A stretch of DNA of 64,000 nucleotides, taken from positions 2,289,377 through 2,353,376 of the forward strand of contig JAJEKV010000082.1 in the NCBI GenBank assembly GCA_021234155.1, written 5' to 3'. Origin of the DNA: Isoetes taiwanensis (taxonomy: Eukaryota > Streptophyta > Lycopodiopsida > Isoetales > Isoetaceae). The notes under the pieces were generated by a model. That model was not told where the DNA came from. It worked only from the letters and a program-made list of their open reading frames with translations, and ran no database searches. How positions within the stretch are numbered: position 1 is the first letter of the stretch; the number at the start of each line of letters is the position of its first letter. Below, one piece after another: positions 44,624 through 55,674 of the stretch. Position numbers and translations under genes: made by a program.

Positions 44624-47081
44624 TGATACGGAGCAGCTCGGGGGAGTGGTTCAAGCAACAAGGATTCAATAGCCAAGGGCAATGATATATGGGGGAAAAT
44701 AATAACAAAGTGACCAAAGAAACAATTGTTATAAAATTGTAACAAACACGGCTGATAACGGAGGCCGACTTCACAGTGAACCGTAGCCAAATCGTCCCGG
44801 AAATGTCTTAGAACTGCTCGAATCCTATTAGGAGGACGCTGGAATTCCGGAAGCTTTGGAAAAAGGGAAGATATAATCCAGAAAAGGGTCGATCTCTGTC
44901 TAAACATGGCCGGACCTATTCCATTTATTCTTACAGCCTTTTCCGATAAACTATTCCTAGCAAAAAGGGACGACTCTTCAATCTGTATAAATCCTGCACT
45001 AATGGCCTCGGATCTTATCACAACCAGCTCGCTGCTCCTGCTTGTATCTGTCAGCCCAGCTCCGCTCAGCTCCGCATAGGAAAGTTTTTTTGAACGAGTT
45101 GGAGCCACTGAGTTGCAGAAACTTCAGGCAATGGATAAATATCTTACCGATGTAGCCCGAATTTGGTGGCAGGGAAGGAAGAGAATGGCCCCGGTGATTA
45201 AGACATGGCAGGAATTTAAAAGAGCCTTTGAAAGCCATAACTTACCTGCAAGTTACTTTGTAGACCTCCGAAGGGAATGGGATATATTCACACAAGGAGA
45301 ACGAGAATCTGTTTATCAATACACAAGCAAATTTAACCATTTGTCGGTTCAAATGGAAGGTCTTAGTGATAAAGAGTTAACAAGGAAATATATTTCTGGG
45401 TTAAGAGATGAGCTGTATGCAGAGCTTAGGCTCATTGAACCCCAAACATTGGATGAAGCGGTACGGAAAGCCGAAGCCGCAGAAAGAAAGTTTAATCCCA
45501 AGGGGGCCAAGTATGAAATCTGGGAAGGGTACCCTAAAGAAAATAATGGCAAGCGTGACACAGATAAGGCGAACAACAATGGAGCAAAAAGAGTTAGATT
45601 CAATGATGATCGTGAGAGTTCGAATAACAGAGGAGGGTACGTAACAACGATGACTCGTGAGCGGGCAAATGCACCAGAAAGAGGTTGTTACATATGTGAT
45701 GGACCTCACTTCAAAGCTTCTTGCCCAAAAAGGCAGATACCTACAGACAAGCCTCAAACCGAAATTGAAATTCCCAAGAGCAAAGAAGACAAAGGAAAAG
45801 TGTTAATGCATACTATTGCAGAAACATCTGACAGTTCTCAGGGGAAAGCTGGCAAAGCTGCAGCCAGGGAGTATGAAAGAAGCCGATTAACTATCGGTCA
45901 TACTATTGGTCATTTATCTTAGTTTGGTTTGAGTTTTAGTAGGTTAAGCATAACTATTTGAATGTATGTGATTTTTTTTTGAATAAAATTGAATTCTTAT
46001 TGCTTCCTAACGGAAGGGAACTATCTTCCTTGTTAGAAAGGGATTTACTTTCTGTCCTAGTAGGGGTGGGAACCTACCCGGAATATCAGAAAGGGCTGGG
46101 GATGCCATGACTGTTCAAGTAAGGGACGCCTACTTGATGGATCAGCATGGAGATTTTTCTATCCAAGCGCGGACCCTGCCTTGGAGGATCAGAAAAAGAA
46201 CATTCCCAGGGAAAAGAGATTGGCCTTAAGAAGGGAAGGACCAACACACCTCTTTTCATGACAAGGGTTTTGATGGAATTTCTTTCAGGGTTACTGAGCG
46301 ATCGAGGTCGATCGACTGAAAGAAGGGAAGGACCTGATACGGAGCGGCTCGGGGGAGTGGTTCAAGCAACAAGGATTCAATAGCCAAGGGCAATGATATA
46401 TGGGGGAAAATAATAACAAAGTGACCAAAGAAACAATTGTTATAAAATTGTAACAAACACGGCTGATAACGGAGGCCGACTTCACAGTTATGAACCGTAG
46501 CCAAATCGTCCCGGAAATGTCTTAGAACTGCTCGAATCCTATTAGGAGGACGCTGGAATTCCGGAAGCTTTGGAAAAAGGGAAGATATAATCCAGAAAAG
46601 GGTCGATCTCTGTCTAAACATGGCCGGACCTATTCCATCTATTCTTACAGCCTTTTCCGATAAACTATTCCTAGCAAAAAGGGACGACTCTTCAATCTGT
46701 ATAAATCCTGCACTAATGGCCTCGGATCTTATCACAGCCAGCTCGCTGCTCCTGCTTGTATCTGTCAGCCCAGCTCCGCTCAGAATTGATATCCCTGCCT
46801 AAGTCTCCAGAATTTCTTGCCATAGCTACTGCCAGAGTGAGATCCCTGTAGATTTGTTGTCAAAGAGGCTATTGAGTCCTTGTTGAAGACAAGATAACGA
46901 ATTCTTGTGCTTGAGCCCGGTTGGGTGGTTTGACGAAGTGCTCCTATCAGTTGTCCAGGCATTATAGGCTTTATGCCGGTTGTTATCTTTGGTTAATAGA
47001 AATCATTTCTCCTTTGTTCAATTTTTAACTTCGATTGATTATAAGCTAAGGTTTGTCACTGCAATTTCTTCAAACGTATCA
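44624..47081 (+). mobile_element. gag-only LTR retrotransposon (TR-GAG-like), TSD CACTC
   Basis: The element begins TGATACG and ends CGTATCA, flanked by CACTC at 44619-44623 and 47082-47086. The complete 3' LTR is 46335-47081 (747 bp), preceded by purine-rich GAAAGAAGGGAAGGACC. The 5' LTR survives only over its first 446 bp (to about 45,069). A deletion removed the rest of it, the primer site and the start of gag. The shared 446 bp differ by about three substitutions and one 3-bp indel, so insertion was recent. Only a gag-like ORF is present between the LTRs. Confidence 0.9.
45113..45922 (+). CDS. Retrotransposon gag (Ty3/gypsy type), N-terminally truncated
   Basis: A 269-codon open frame. 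The capsid-like region has YLTDVARIWWQGRKRM, FKRAFESHNLPASYFVDLRR, VYQYTSKFNHLS and KYISGLRDEL, typical of the plant Retrotrans_gag domain. A basic linker precedes one knuckle, CYICDGPHFKASC. The frame is open upstream of the ATG (KFFERVGATELQKL), and the 5' deletion of the element removed its natural start. No protease or pol follows before the 3' LTR. Confidence 0.85.
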   Translation: MQKLQAMDKYLTDVARIWWQGRKRMAPVIKTWQEFKRAFESHNLPASYFVDLRREWDIFTQGERESVYQYTSKFNHLSVQMEGLSDKELTRKYISGLRDELYAELRLIEPQTLDEAVRKAEAAERKFNPKGAKYEIWEGYPKENNGKRDTDKANNNGAKRVRFNDDRESSNNRGGYVTTMTRERANAPERGCYICDGPHFKASCPKRQIPTDKPQTEIEIPKSKEDKGKVLMHTIAETSDSSQGKAGKAAAREYERSRLTIGHTIGHLS

Positions 47082-47086
47082 CACTC

Positions 47087-48420
47087 GAAGGCATATAGAA
47101 TGTTTGATCCAGCAAAAGAGGAAAATTGTAGTAAGTATGGATATCATCTTTGATGAAAGTCAATGCTATAAGAGCAACAAACCTACCCCTGTTGTTGTGG
47201 AGCAAACGGAACATGATGGAACAACATATAAAATGGATAATGCATTCATAATTGATGATGATGACAATGAAACTAACTCCACTATTTTGCAGGAAAAGGT
47301 AATCACAGGAGGGGAACAAGCTCAGAACAATTCTGATCATGATGCAGCAGCAGATTAGGACGATGAGGTTATTAATCCAAGGGCTGACCAGGGCAGGAGG
47401 ACCAACACACAAATCTTACAAGATGAAGCAGGTAGTACTGAACTTTTTGGTAGAGATACCTCTGGAAGAAGCAAAAGATTAAGAAATATCTCTGCAGAAA
47501 TAAATCTAGTTGAAATATTAGCTATGCTTAATTTTGAAGCATCCAAAATTTTTAAAGAGGCCTTAACAACCATAGATGCCGAAGAATGGAATAAAGCAAT
47601 GGAAAATGAACTTAACGCCTTTAAAATGACTGATACATCTGAGCTGACTGATTTACCGAGGGGTAAGAATGTGGTAGGATGCAAGTGGATCTATAAGATC
47701 AAGCAAGGAACCGATGATAAGCCTGTCAAATACAAGGTAAGACTGGTTGCGCAAGGATTCACCCAACAGAAGGGAATTGACAACTCCCATAATTAAAATG
47801 GCCAACATGCCCATCGCGGTGGTGGTTTAGTGGTAAGGCCTTGGGTTGGGGTGACCCCCACTAGGGTTCAAAACCCACTAGCTATCATCGGGTGGGAGAC
47901 GTGGGTGGGTGCAAGTCCCACCAACCTTGCCTTCAAACAAAAAAAAAAAAAAACAATGGCAAATGGAAAAGACTTGCAAGTACACCACATGGATGTAACC
48001 ACAACCTTTTAGCAATGGCAAGTGGAAAAGACTTGGAAGTATGCCACATGGATGTAACCACATGGAAGACATATACATGAGACAAACCTCCTGGTTTTGA
48101 GCATGGGGGAGAGAAAGTATGGAAGTTAAAAAGGGCAGTTTATGGGCTAAAGCAATCTCCAACATAGTGGTATCTCTGCATGGACTCATATTTGAAAGAG
48201 CAAGGGTTTGTCAAACTTAAGGATGATGGGAACATTTACTCATTCAAGGAAGGATCAAATTTGTGCTAAATTGCACTATATGTAGATGACAATATTATGG
48301 TCAGTAGCAATCTAAGCATCTTACAGAAATGCAAAGGTATTTTGATGAACAAATTTGAAATGACTGACTTGGGAGAGTTAAAAAAACGTTAGGCATTGAG
48401 GTTCACACTTCACAGAGACT
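47087..48420 (+). pseudogene. copia linker and reverse transcriptase, broken
   Basis: Resumes after the nested element with RMFDPAKRKIVVSMDIIFDE. An acidic linker precedes the RT N-terminus EEWNKAMENELNAF, VVGCKWIYKIK and KVRLVAQGFTQQKGID. A SINE (about 47,808-47,953) then interrupts. RT resumes with LQVHHMDVTT (duplicated), VYGLKQSP and LYVDDNIMVSS (YVDD intact), ending about MTDLGEL. At least three stops or shifts. Confidence 0.85.
47808..47953 (+). mobile_element. tRNA-derived SINE
   Basis: About 145 bp: an A-box-like GGTGGTTTAGTGGTAAGGC (47821-47839), a B-box GGTTCAAAACC (47865-47875), CATCGGGTGGGAG and a terminal A run (about 14). It interrupts the copia RT. A family member cluster lies at 59512-59815. 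No clear TSD. Confidence 0.75.
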
Positions 48421-49103
48421 CTTCAATATGCTCAAGGTTCTTCACTTGCCCTTTGTAAGAGGTGCTTGATGTTTGCGGTGTATTTGGATTTGTGCTTTTT
48501 ATGCATAGGCAGGTTGCTTTACTCAGTGGGTCTTGAGAGATTTTCTTCATGTATTTGCATCTTCACCCGTATTTGCGCTTATTGTAAAAAAGGGGAAAGG
48601 GGGGTTGTGTTTTGGAAAGATAATTGAATAAAAGAAAGACAAAGGAGGTTTAATTTGAAAACATAATCATGTTTGTTTATTAGTTGTATTAGTCAAGATA
48701 ATATTTGTAGGATATCGACTTTTCATATGTACGGTGCAATTGAAAACTATAGCCCCCCTCTCCCTTAATGACCGATCCGGACGCCCGGGGTAGATGTCCG
48801 CTTTGGGACGTAGAATCAACAGATCCGACGACTCGAATAGACGAATAAGGTGCACATTGTGTTAATATGCAGTACGCTTACTAACCACATGATTGATCCT
48901 TGATGCCATGTGTAATCTATCAACAAGAGTATTCATTGTTGGAGTTTGGGAGTCCTTCTTCACCTGCTTCCAAATTCTTAATTCAAGTTCTTCTCTAAGA
49001 ATCCACATAGCTGCAGAACTTCAGTATATTTGAGTGAAGAGTTTACAACAGTAAGAAAAGAAACGTCCTTCTGCTAAGGATTCAGGAAATGAGATATAAC
49101 TGC
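48421..49103. other. No gene recognised
   Basis: The sequence following the truncated copia. No RNase H or LTR continuation could be recognised. Confidence 0.4.
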
Positions 49104-49550
49104 TGTAACGTTCCTAACCAACATGCCCTTAACCAACTGGGCAAAACCGTCTAGACGTTTATGAGTAGTCGCTTCTACCCATTTACGCCGGTGTCTCAGG
49201 AACGCACACTAAGATCCATTCGAGAGTCTCCCGTAGGTCTGTTACAATCTCTTCCACTAAAACTATGCTCGTCCTCGAGCATCACAAACCATAGACCACA
49301 CCATCCCATGGTGTCTAAGACCAAGTCATAACCTACCGTCCAACGGTATTCTGGGTCATACTTGCCCCCATGGAGACTCAAACTCGAGCCCTGCTCTGAT
49401 ACCAAATGTAACATTCCTAACCGACATGCCCTTAACCAACTGGGCAAAACCGTTTAGACGTTTATGAGTAGTCGCTTCTACCCATTTATGCTGGTATCTC
49501 TGGAACGCACACCAAGATCCACTCGAGCAGTCTCCCATGGGTCCGTTACA
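49104..49550 (-). mobile_element. Complete TRIM element, 447 bp, TSD ACTGC
   Basis: Two LTRs (49104-49246, 143 bp; 49407-49550, 144 bp) start TGTAAC and end GTTACA. Exact ACTGC duplicates flank the element (49099-49103, 49551-49555). On the minus strand, TGGTATCAGAGC (primer site, initiator-Met type) follows the first LTR after 2 nt, and a purine run GTGGAAGAGA precedes the second. The 160-bp interior is non-coding. All hallmarks of a terminal-repeat retrotransposon in miniature. Confidence 0.93.
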
Positions 49551-49583
49551 ACTGCCAACTAGGAATCTTGCGAATACATGCAT

Positions 49584-49623
49584 GTTTCTTATCTTATCTT
49601 ATCTTATCTTATCTTATCTTATC
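49584..49623 (+). repeat. (TCTTA)n pentanucleotide microsatellite
   Basis: About eight perfect TCTTA/TTATC units; the right edge is the 5' end of a LINE-like fragment. Confidence 0.9.
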
Positions 49624-50397
49624 AAGTGACTCCAAGTGTTCAGGCCTTTTTGACCCGAGCACTTGAAGTCAAGTCCACAGTTCCATGTCAAGTACTCCTG
49701 CAAGAGACCGAGTTTCTACCTCTTCAAAGGACTGCTCTGAAGCGTCACATCATCTTCTGTAGTGATAAGCATGGACGACTCATGCCTTTCAGACCTTGCA
49801 TACAGAATGGTCATGGGTCCACAATGCCTTAAAACCTAAGAACTAGATTAATCCTACGCTTGCTAGGGATCCACAGCGATACCTGTTAATACATTTACCC
49901 GTGAAAAAACATAGAATGATTGTCTCAATTCCTACAGAAGCACACCACCCCAGGATTGAGACAGATAGATGGATCCAGGAAGAGCGAGAACAAAGGATCT
50001 ATCAATGTTGCCAGTTAGGAGTTATTAGAGATGAGGGCCACACCCTTTCAGCACTGCCTAGCGTTTGCACTTATCCGGACATGCTATGAAGATTTGGTTA
50101 TGCATGACCAACTGCTACATATGATGATGAACACACATGTGCTAGAAGCATTCACATCTTACATTCATGAGACATTGGACATGCGGGCTCAAGTATGCAC
50201 CTGATCATCACACAACCATGTACAAATGTAAAGTTTGTTAGCAAGCCTATCTGCTAAGGTTTTTCTCATGCTAAACCCTTCGAGGTGAGGGTTTTTTCAT
50301 CCTGGACACTGATAGGTTGGTTGTTCTCTGTTTGTTTGAGTCCCATATGCTATTTAGTCTCTGTGGACAATAAAATCCAATTCAATTCAATTCATTT
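49624..50397 (+). mobile_element. LINE 3'-end fragment of another family
   Basis: Translation gives LINPTLARDP, HRMIVSIPTEAHHPRIETDRW and a knuckle-like CCQLGVIRDEGHTL (expected C-x2-C-x8/9-H-x4-C), matching the C-terminal end of LINE ORF2 proteins in general form. The 3' end is AATAAAATC followed by (CAATT)3. 5'-truncated at the TCTTA microsatellite. Confidence 0.5.
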
Positions 50398-52123
50398 CTA
50401 TCTTGATTAAGTAAATTGAATTTTCTTTTAAAATGTTCTCAGACCAGCATAATACCAGTCACCAACAAGCCATGTCATACTAGAAGCATGCTTTTCAAAT
50501 TTCTTTAACTTCTAACAAGTCCAATATGGAATCTATAGCATGGTTTGAAAATAGGGGGTTTGGCCCGAGTTAAAAAAAACTGGCAATTTTCTGGCTATTT
50601 TTGGCTTAAAAAAGAGGTAAACTTAGCTTTTTTTGATAACATAAAATGGAAGGCACATTTTTGCCAGTTTGGCGGGCCACTAAATTCGAGCCCTGATCTA
50701 TAGAATACAAAAAAATATGATATATTAGAGGCACATTGTGTTGTAGTATTGTTAAGGTCCGGCCACAAAAAGCATCATTTGCCAATAAACATGTCCGAGT
50801 CGCCATAAAACTATTCCATTTATCATCTCCTTTGGATGATCATGCACCTAACCTTATAAATGATTAGATACATTGCACTTCCAGGAATATCTTTACCCCT
50901 TCCAAAGTATTATTGGTATATAAATGATTCGGAAAAGATTTGTAATCTAAAAGTTTTTCCATAACAACAAGCGTTCTTGGTTCAAAAAATCCTTGTAATC
51001 TATTTTGTAGATTGAAAATTCACACTACAGTTTGGAAAGAGCAGGAACTTTTGCTGCTAAAAACAGTAATTTTTCTACTTCCAGTAGAATGTGAGGGGGG
51101 GATGCAACTAGGCTGGGTTAGACCCAAGAAGAAACTTGCCAATTATACCGCAAGAAATTTCTCAAATCAAGATTCATAGCCATAAATAAGAATTTTATTA
51201 TTTATTTATTAATTAGTCACGTCAACATCAGATCCTCATATCCATACAACCAACAACACATTAGAAAGAAGAGTACTGTAGTCTTTGATGCTAAAGACTC
51301 AAAGGTCTATCACACGATCCAGATGGTGCCACGTGGAGACACTCAGGGGCTAGATCGAATGGAGGAATTCCTTCCACATATTAAAAGTGGGGTGGTTGTG
51401 GTAGGTGGTCTTCATGTAGTGAAATACATCGTAATTTTTTTATACGTATTCGTATTCGTATGATCGGCGTAGACCAGAAGAAGGGCTGACCGCGGGAGCT
51501 CCATTGCGCCTGCCTTTGAACGCTTGTTGTCTGGTGTTTCGGCTGGAGGAATGCGGTGCCTTAGTTGAACTTGTCGCTGATGCACTTGAATTTGGCACCA
51601 AATTTTTGAACCAGTTCTGGCGAATTATGCTTCATCCCAATTGCTTGCCTGCGATATGAGAGGTAATTTAGTTACCTCAAAATTGTGGTTCAGTTAGTTT
51701 GTAAAGGTGGGTTTTGGGATTTGTGCTTGCTGTACAAGTTTCTCTGCAAGCACTGCGATAAGGAGAATGCATTTGCGTTTTAGCACCTGTTACCTGTTGT
51801 TGTTTAGATCATCCTTGATCTGCAGTGCGAACAGAGATAACCAAACCAGCAACTTAATTCATCAAATGCCCATTTATCAATTATAACGAAATCAGTTCCA
51901 TCACATTTCCAGATACTGCAATGGACTTCGAATGGGTAAGAATAAGTTCAGGCCCGTGGTTTCTAAATTATCCCAATTGAGTGAGCTAGAAAAATTATTG
52001 AATAGTGGAATTCTAGCTAGATGTTTATGTTACTACAACTTAATTGAGATCTGATTCAATGTCCATTTTTCAGCAGCTTGGAACTCATCTGACTCATTTT
52101 GCTGAAGAACTAAATTAGCTCTC
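50398..52123. other. Intergenic / 5' region of the HMG-CoA lyase gene
   Basis: No gene recognised. A possible upstream leader exon ends at ATGGACTTCGAATGG|GTAAG (about 51,920-51,936), with an acceptor TTTTCAG at about 52,067 before the first coding exon. That leader ATG would not continue in the coding frame as read. Confidence 0.4.
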
Positions 52124-55100
52124 ATGCAAGTGTGGAAAAGGCAGATACAGTTCTTGGAGCATGTTCGATGCTTGCAGAACAGCAGAATCAGCTCGTTGTG
52201 TCTGACTTTGGGAAGTTTTTTAGGGGCCTCTAAGGAGCATACCTTGTCATCCACAGAAAGTAGGATGCTGGATGCTATGGATAGCCGGGTCTTACGGTCA
52301 GATTCACTAGAACCAAGAGATAGGGATCGTATTCTTCCTAGAATCAATGTCACACACAGGTTAGAGAAATGTCTATGACGTAATGTGTTTGAACTTTAGA
52401 CATAAACCATATCTTTTCACCTGTTATTTCCTATTCTATTTTGAGGTCAAAATGCTGCTGACTTGTCCGTTGAATGAATGTTAACTTATTGAAGTAATCA
52501 AGTCTATAAAAATAGAAATCTGTGCTTAGAACAAGATTTTTACTACCGCCTGGTCCATTATTTTTTCTTAGAATGCACTTGTAGTGGACTAGTGCACTGA
52601 ATAGGCTGGGATTCTTTTGCTAAGGAACATATGTTTCATGTGTATCTCCTTAGTCCACTAAGTTCGCTTTGGCAGTACGATTTTACATAGAAGTTGGTTA
52701 TGCCTTATCATTAGTTAGCCGCTGAATCAGAGTTGGTACTCCTCATTTATCCCTGTCAAGGCCATGAGATTGGATTATATCGTCAATGTGGGGATGCAAA
52801 AGCGCATGGAATCCTAGGTTTATATAACTGATTCATTATATCGCTTTGTGATTTCAGTGTGTCATCATCTTGGAGAAGTCGGGAAGTCAGTAATCCGCCA
52901 TTGCCAGGATCTGTGCACCAAAAGCCTGTTAGTCCTGCAATTAGAAACCACATACAGGCAAGTTCTGAGAGAGGTTTCTGGGCTTCATCAGAAGGATTAT
53001 GCGAGATCTCTGATAAAGATAATGGTGTTATACGCCCAAAGCCAAAGGTAAACAGGAATTATTTTCAATAACCCTTAATTCATATTTTAAGAGATCTAAA
53101 TTCCATCTCACTTTGGACATTCCTCAGTCGTAGTAATAACGGAGATTTTATTTCTTGGAGAATGTATGTTCATTTCATTTTATTGCAGATACTCTGCGGC
53201 ATACCAGAGTTTGTAAAAATCGTAGAAGTGGGTCCAAGGGATGGACTTCAAAATGAGAAGGTTAATGTGCCTACCAACATCAAAATTGAGCTTATTCGAA
53301 GGCTTGCAGCTGCTGGATTGCCAGTTGTAGAAGCAACTAGCTTTGTTTCTCCAAAGTGGGTTCCCCAAGTACTCACTTCTTCCCTCCTCTTTAATCGCGT
53401 GTTTTGTTATTTATTTCTCTTTGTAATACTTATTGGCACTCAATCTTGATGTTTCTCCCAGCTTGCAGATGCAAAGGATGTAATGGAAGGCATAAAGTTT
53501 TTAGAGAAATGCAGGTTTCCTGTCTTAACTCCTAATCGAAAGGTGCATGTCCACCCTTCTTTAAACATTTTTAATGCGCGAAGTGAATGTGTTGGAAGCA
53601 GTGCGAACTTGAAGTTTGTTGATAAATTCAGAATGCTTGGTATTGATAGGGGTTTGAGGCAGCTATTGCTGCTGGTGCAAAGGAAGTAGCTGTGTTCGCC
53701 GCAGCATCAGAATCTTTTACTAAGGCAAATATCAATTGCAGCATTGCTGAAAGTCTTGCACGTTACAAGGAAGTTTGTGATTTAGCAAAGCAACGTAACA
53801 TTCCAGTCAGAGGGTATGATAATCAATACATTTGCATTATGCCTTGCATCTGTTAAGAACAACAGAAATAGTGACGTAGCAAATTATTTAAAGCTGCTTA
53901 ATGGTTTAATGTAAAGAAACTACTTCATAGAGCTTAGATATAGAAATGATTCAGTTTGACAGTTTTATGTGATGGGCTTTTTCATTTCATATACTATCTA
54001 ATTAATAGTTTTCACTTAGAAATGATACTATGCACTATTCATAAAGGAAACAGCTCTTTAGGTGATGCAAATGCAAGCCAAAGAAAGTACAACTGGCTTT
54101 CCTGCGATTCAGAACATTTGTATGAATGTGAAACAGCTTGAAATGCAGCCTCTATCTGGAAGATGTGCCCCATATTATGCTTTGATTATTTCGTGGATAC
54201 ATAAGGCTTGCTTCTAGTCATTTTTGAAGTGACATCTGAGCCATCATCCATCTGGACAAGGCTCGGGCCTCTATCTTTGATAATCACACACTGGCTGCGT
54301 AACCAAAATGAGTAACAGGAAAACAGTGATTAACAGTCTTCACATCACGGAAGTCTGGAAGCTCCAAGGAGGAATTTGTTTTTAGCAATCCATGCTAAAG
54401 AGAGGGCCAGACAATTTTACCCATTTAAATGTATAGACACATTTCCACCGATTGCAACTGGAAGGAATTGTTACGGTGTGCACAGCAGGTAGTTAGGTGT
54501 TAAAAACCATTCCTTGGTTTTTTGCAGCGTTTTTAGCTCTTTTCTTAATGGTATTACAACTTCCTCTGCAGAACACGAGTGGAAGAGTATAGCTTCATCT
54601 GCATAGAGCCAATCTATTCATGAGACAGAAACGACCCTTTTCCACCTAATGCCTAGAGAAACAACCCTGTTTTAGGCCTGTTATGCTAGATTATTCGTCC
54701 AACCACTGTCCCAGTCCCAGGACATTGTCATAAAGAATCAACACAATTTGACATGTGGTAACTAAGCTTTAACATCATAGTTCTTTTCATAAAAGCACGC
54801 AGCCTTTGCACTATTAGCATAACATTCTAGCCATAAGTTGACTCGTTAAAATTGGTTAGATTTGAGGTACTTGTCTCACGCGAATATCACCTACAGGTAC
54901 ATTTCGTGTGTTGTGGGATGCCCGATTGAAGGACCAGTTTCCCCAGACAAAGTTGCATGTGTTTGTAAAGAGCTTTTGAGTATGGGCTGTTATGAGATCT
55001 CACTTGGGGATACAATTGGTGTTGGAACACCTGGTAAGCTAGCTGTCTGTTTGCTTACATTGTACTTCTTATGACATGGTTTGGGCTTTTTGATATGCTT

Positions 55101-55674
55101 AGGTTAATAATCCATGTGTCTTATTACATGGCTTTGACTTCATTTTCAGGAACTGTGTTGCCAATGCTTGAAGCTGTGATGAAGGTTGTTCCAAGAAGGA
55201 ATTTGGCTGTTCACTTTCATGATACCTATGGACAAGCATTGTCAAACATCCTTGTTTCATTACAGGTGCGTTATTGGTTTTAGAAGCTTTTAAAACCTCA
55301 AGGTCGATCAAAGAATACATACATTAAATATTTATTGACTACAAATTCAGCAAAACCAGTATCTGCATGTGCTTGGTTATTTTATCAATAAAGTGGTAGG
55401 TACTAAATATGCCAGTCTTTTACAGATGGGAATAAGCGTGGTTGATGCTTCAGTCTCTGGTCTTGGAGGATGCCCATATGCAAAGGGCGCATCTGGAAAT
55501 GTTGCAACTGAAGATGTTGTATACCTTCTCAATGGCCTTGGTGTGCAAACAAATGTTGACCTTGGTGAGCTTCTTGCTGCTGGAATTTTCATATCTGAAT
55601 ACCTGGGGCGCGAAACAGGCTCCAAGACTGCACTTGCTTTAAACAGATCCAGACGAGAGATTTCAAAGATCTGA
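52124..55674 (+). CDS. HMGCL: Hydroxymethylglutaryl-CoA lyase, 8 exons, 450 aa
   Basis: Exons: 52124-52359, 52858-53047, 53189-53368, 53462-53542, 53650-53813, 54897-55033, 55150-55265, 55426-55674; all GT-AG, phases consistent, 1353 nt. The enzyme cleaves HMG-CoA to acetyl-CoA and acetoacetate, the last step of leucine breakdown. Seen: [12 protein letters not shown] (substrate Arg and metal Asp), [36 protein letters not shown] (metal His pair) and [14 protein letters not shown] (catalytic Cys and metal Asn). The Ser/Arg-rich N-terminal extension of about 140 residues is like that of plant homologues. The first 35 residues ([15 protein letters not shown]...) are basic and fit a mitochondrial presequence. 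An in-frame TGA at 52103 supports this ATG. Length is close to the Arabidopsis protein. Confidence 0.93.

Larger units (their letters stand above)
42386..48420 (+). mobile_element. Ty1/copia retrotransposon, degenerate, with nested insertions
   Basis: Starts at a primer-binding site TGGTATCAGAGCC (initiator-Met tRNA type). Order: gag, protease, integrase, RT, which is the copia order. It is interrupted by an LTR element (44624-47081, TSD CACTC) and a SINE in RT, and carries a 58-bp tandem duplication at about 47,955-48,065. It ends inside or just after RT; RNase H and the 3' LTR are missing. The 5' LTR limits are unclear because of the adjoining foldback. Multiple frameshifts: inactive. Confidence 0.88.

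Noticed and set aside
45113-45922. Host zinc-knuckle protein
   Set aside because: It lies between two LTRs with a matching TSD and has a retrotransposon gag domain, so it is element-encoded.
47820-47876. Possible tRNA gene
   Set aside because: It has A- and B-box text but no clover-leaf, acceptor stem or anticodon arm; it is followed by poly(A) and interrupts the copia RT, so it is a SINE.
55150-55320. Open frames on the minus strand across HMG-CoA lyase exons
   Set aside because: They are antisense shadows of well-supported exons.
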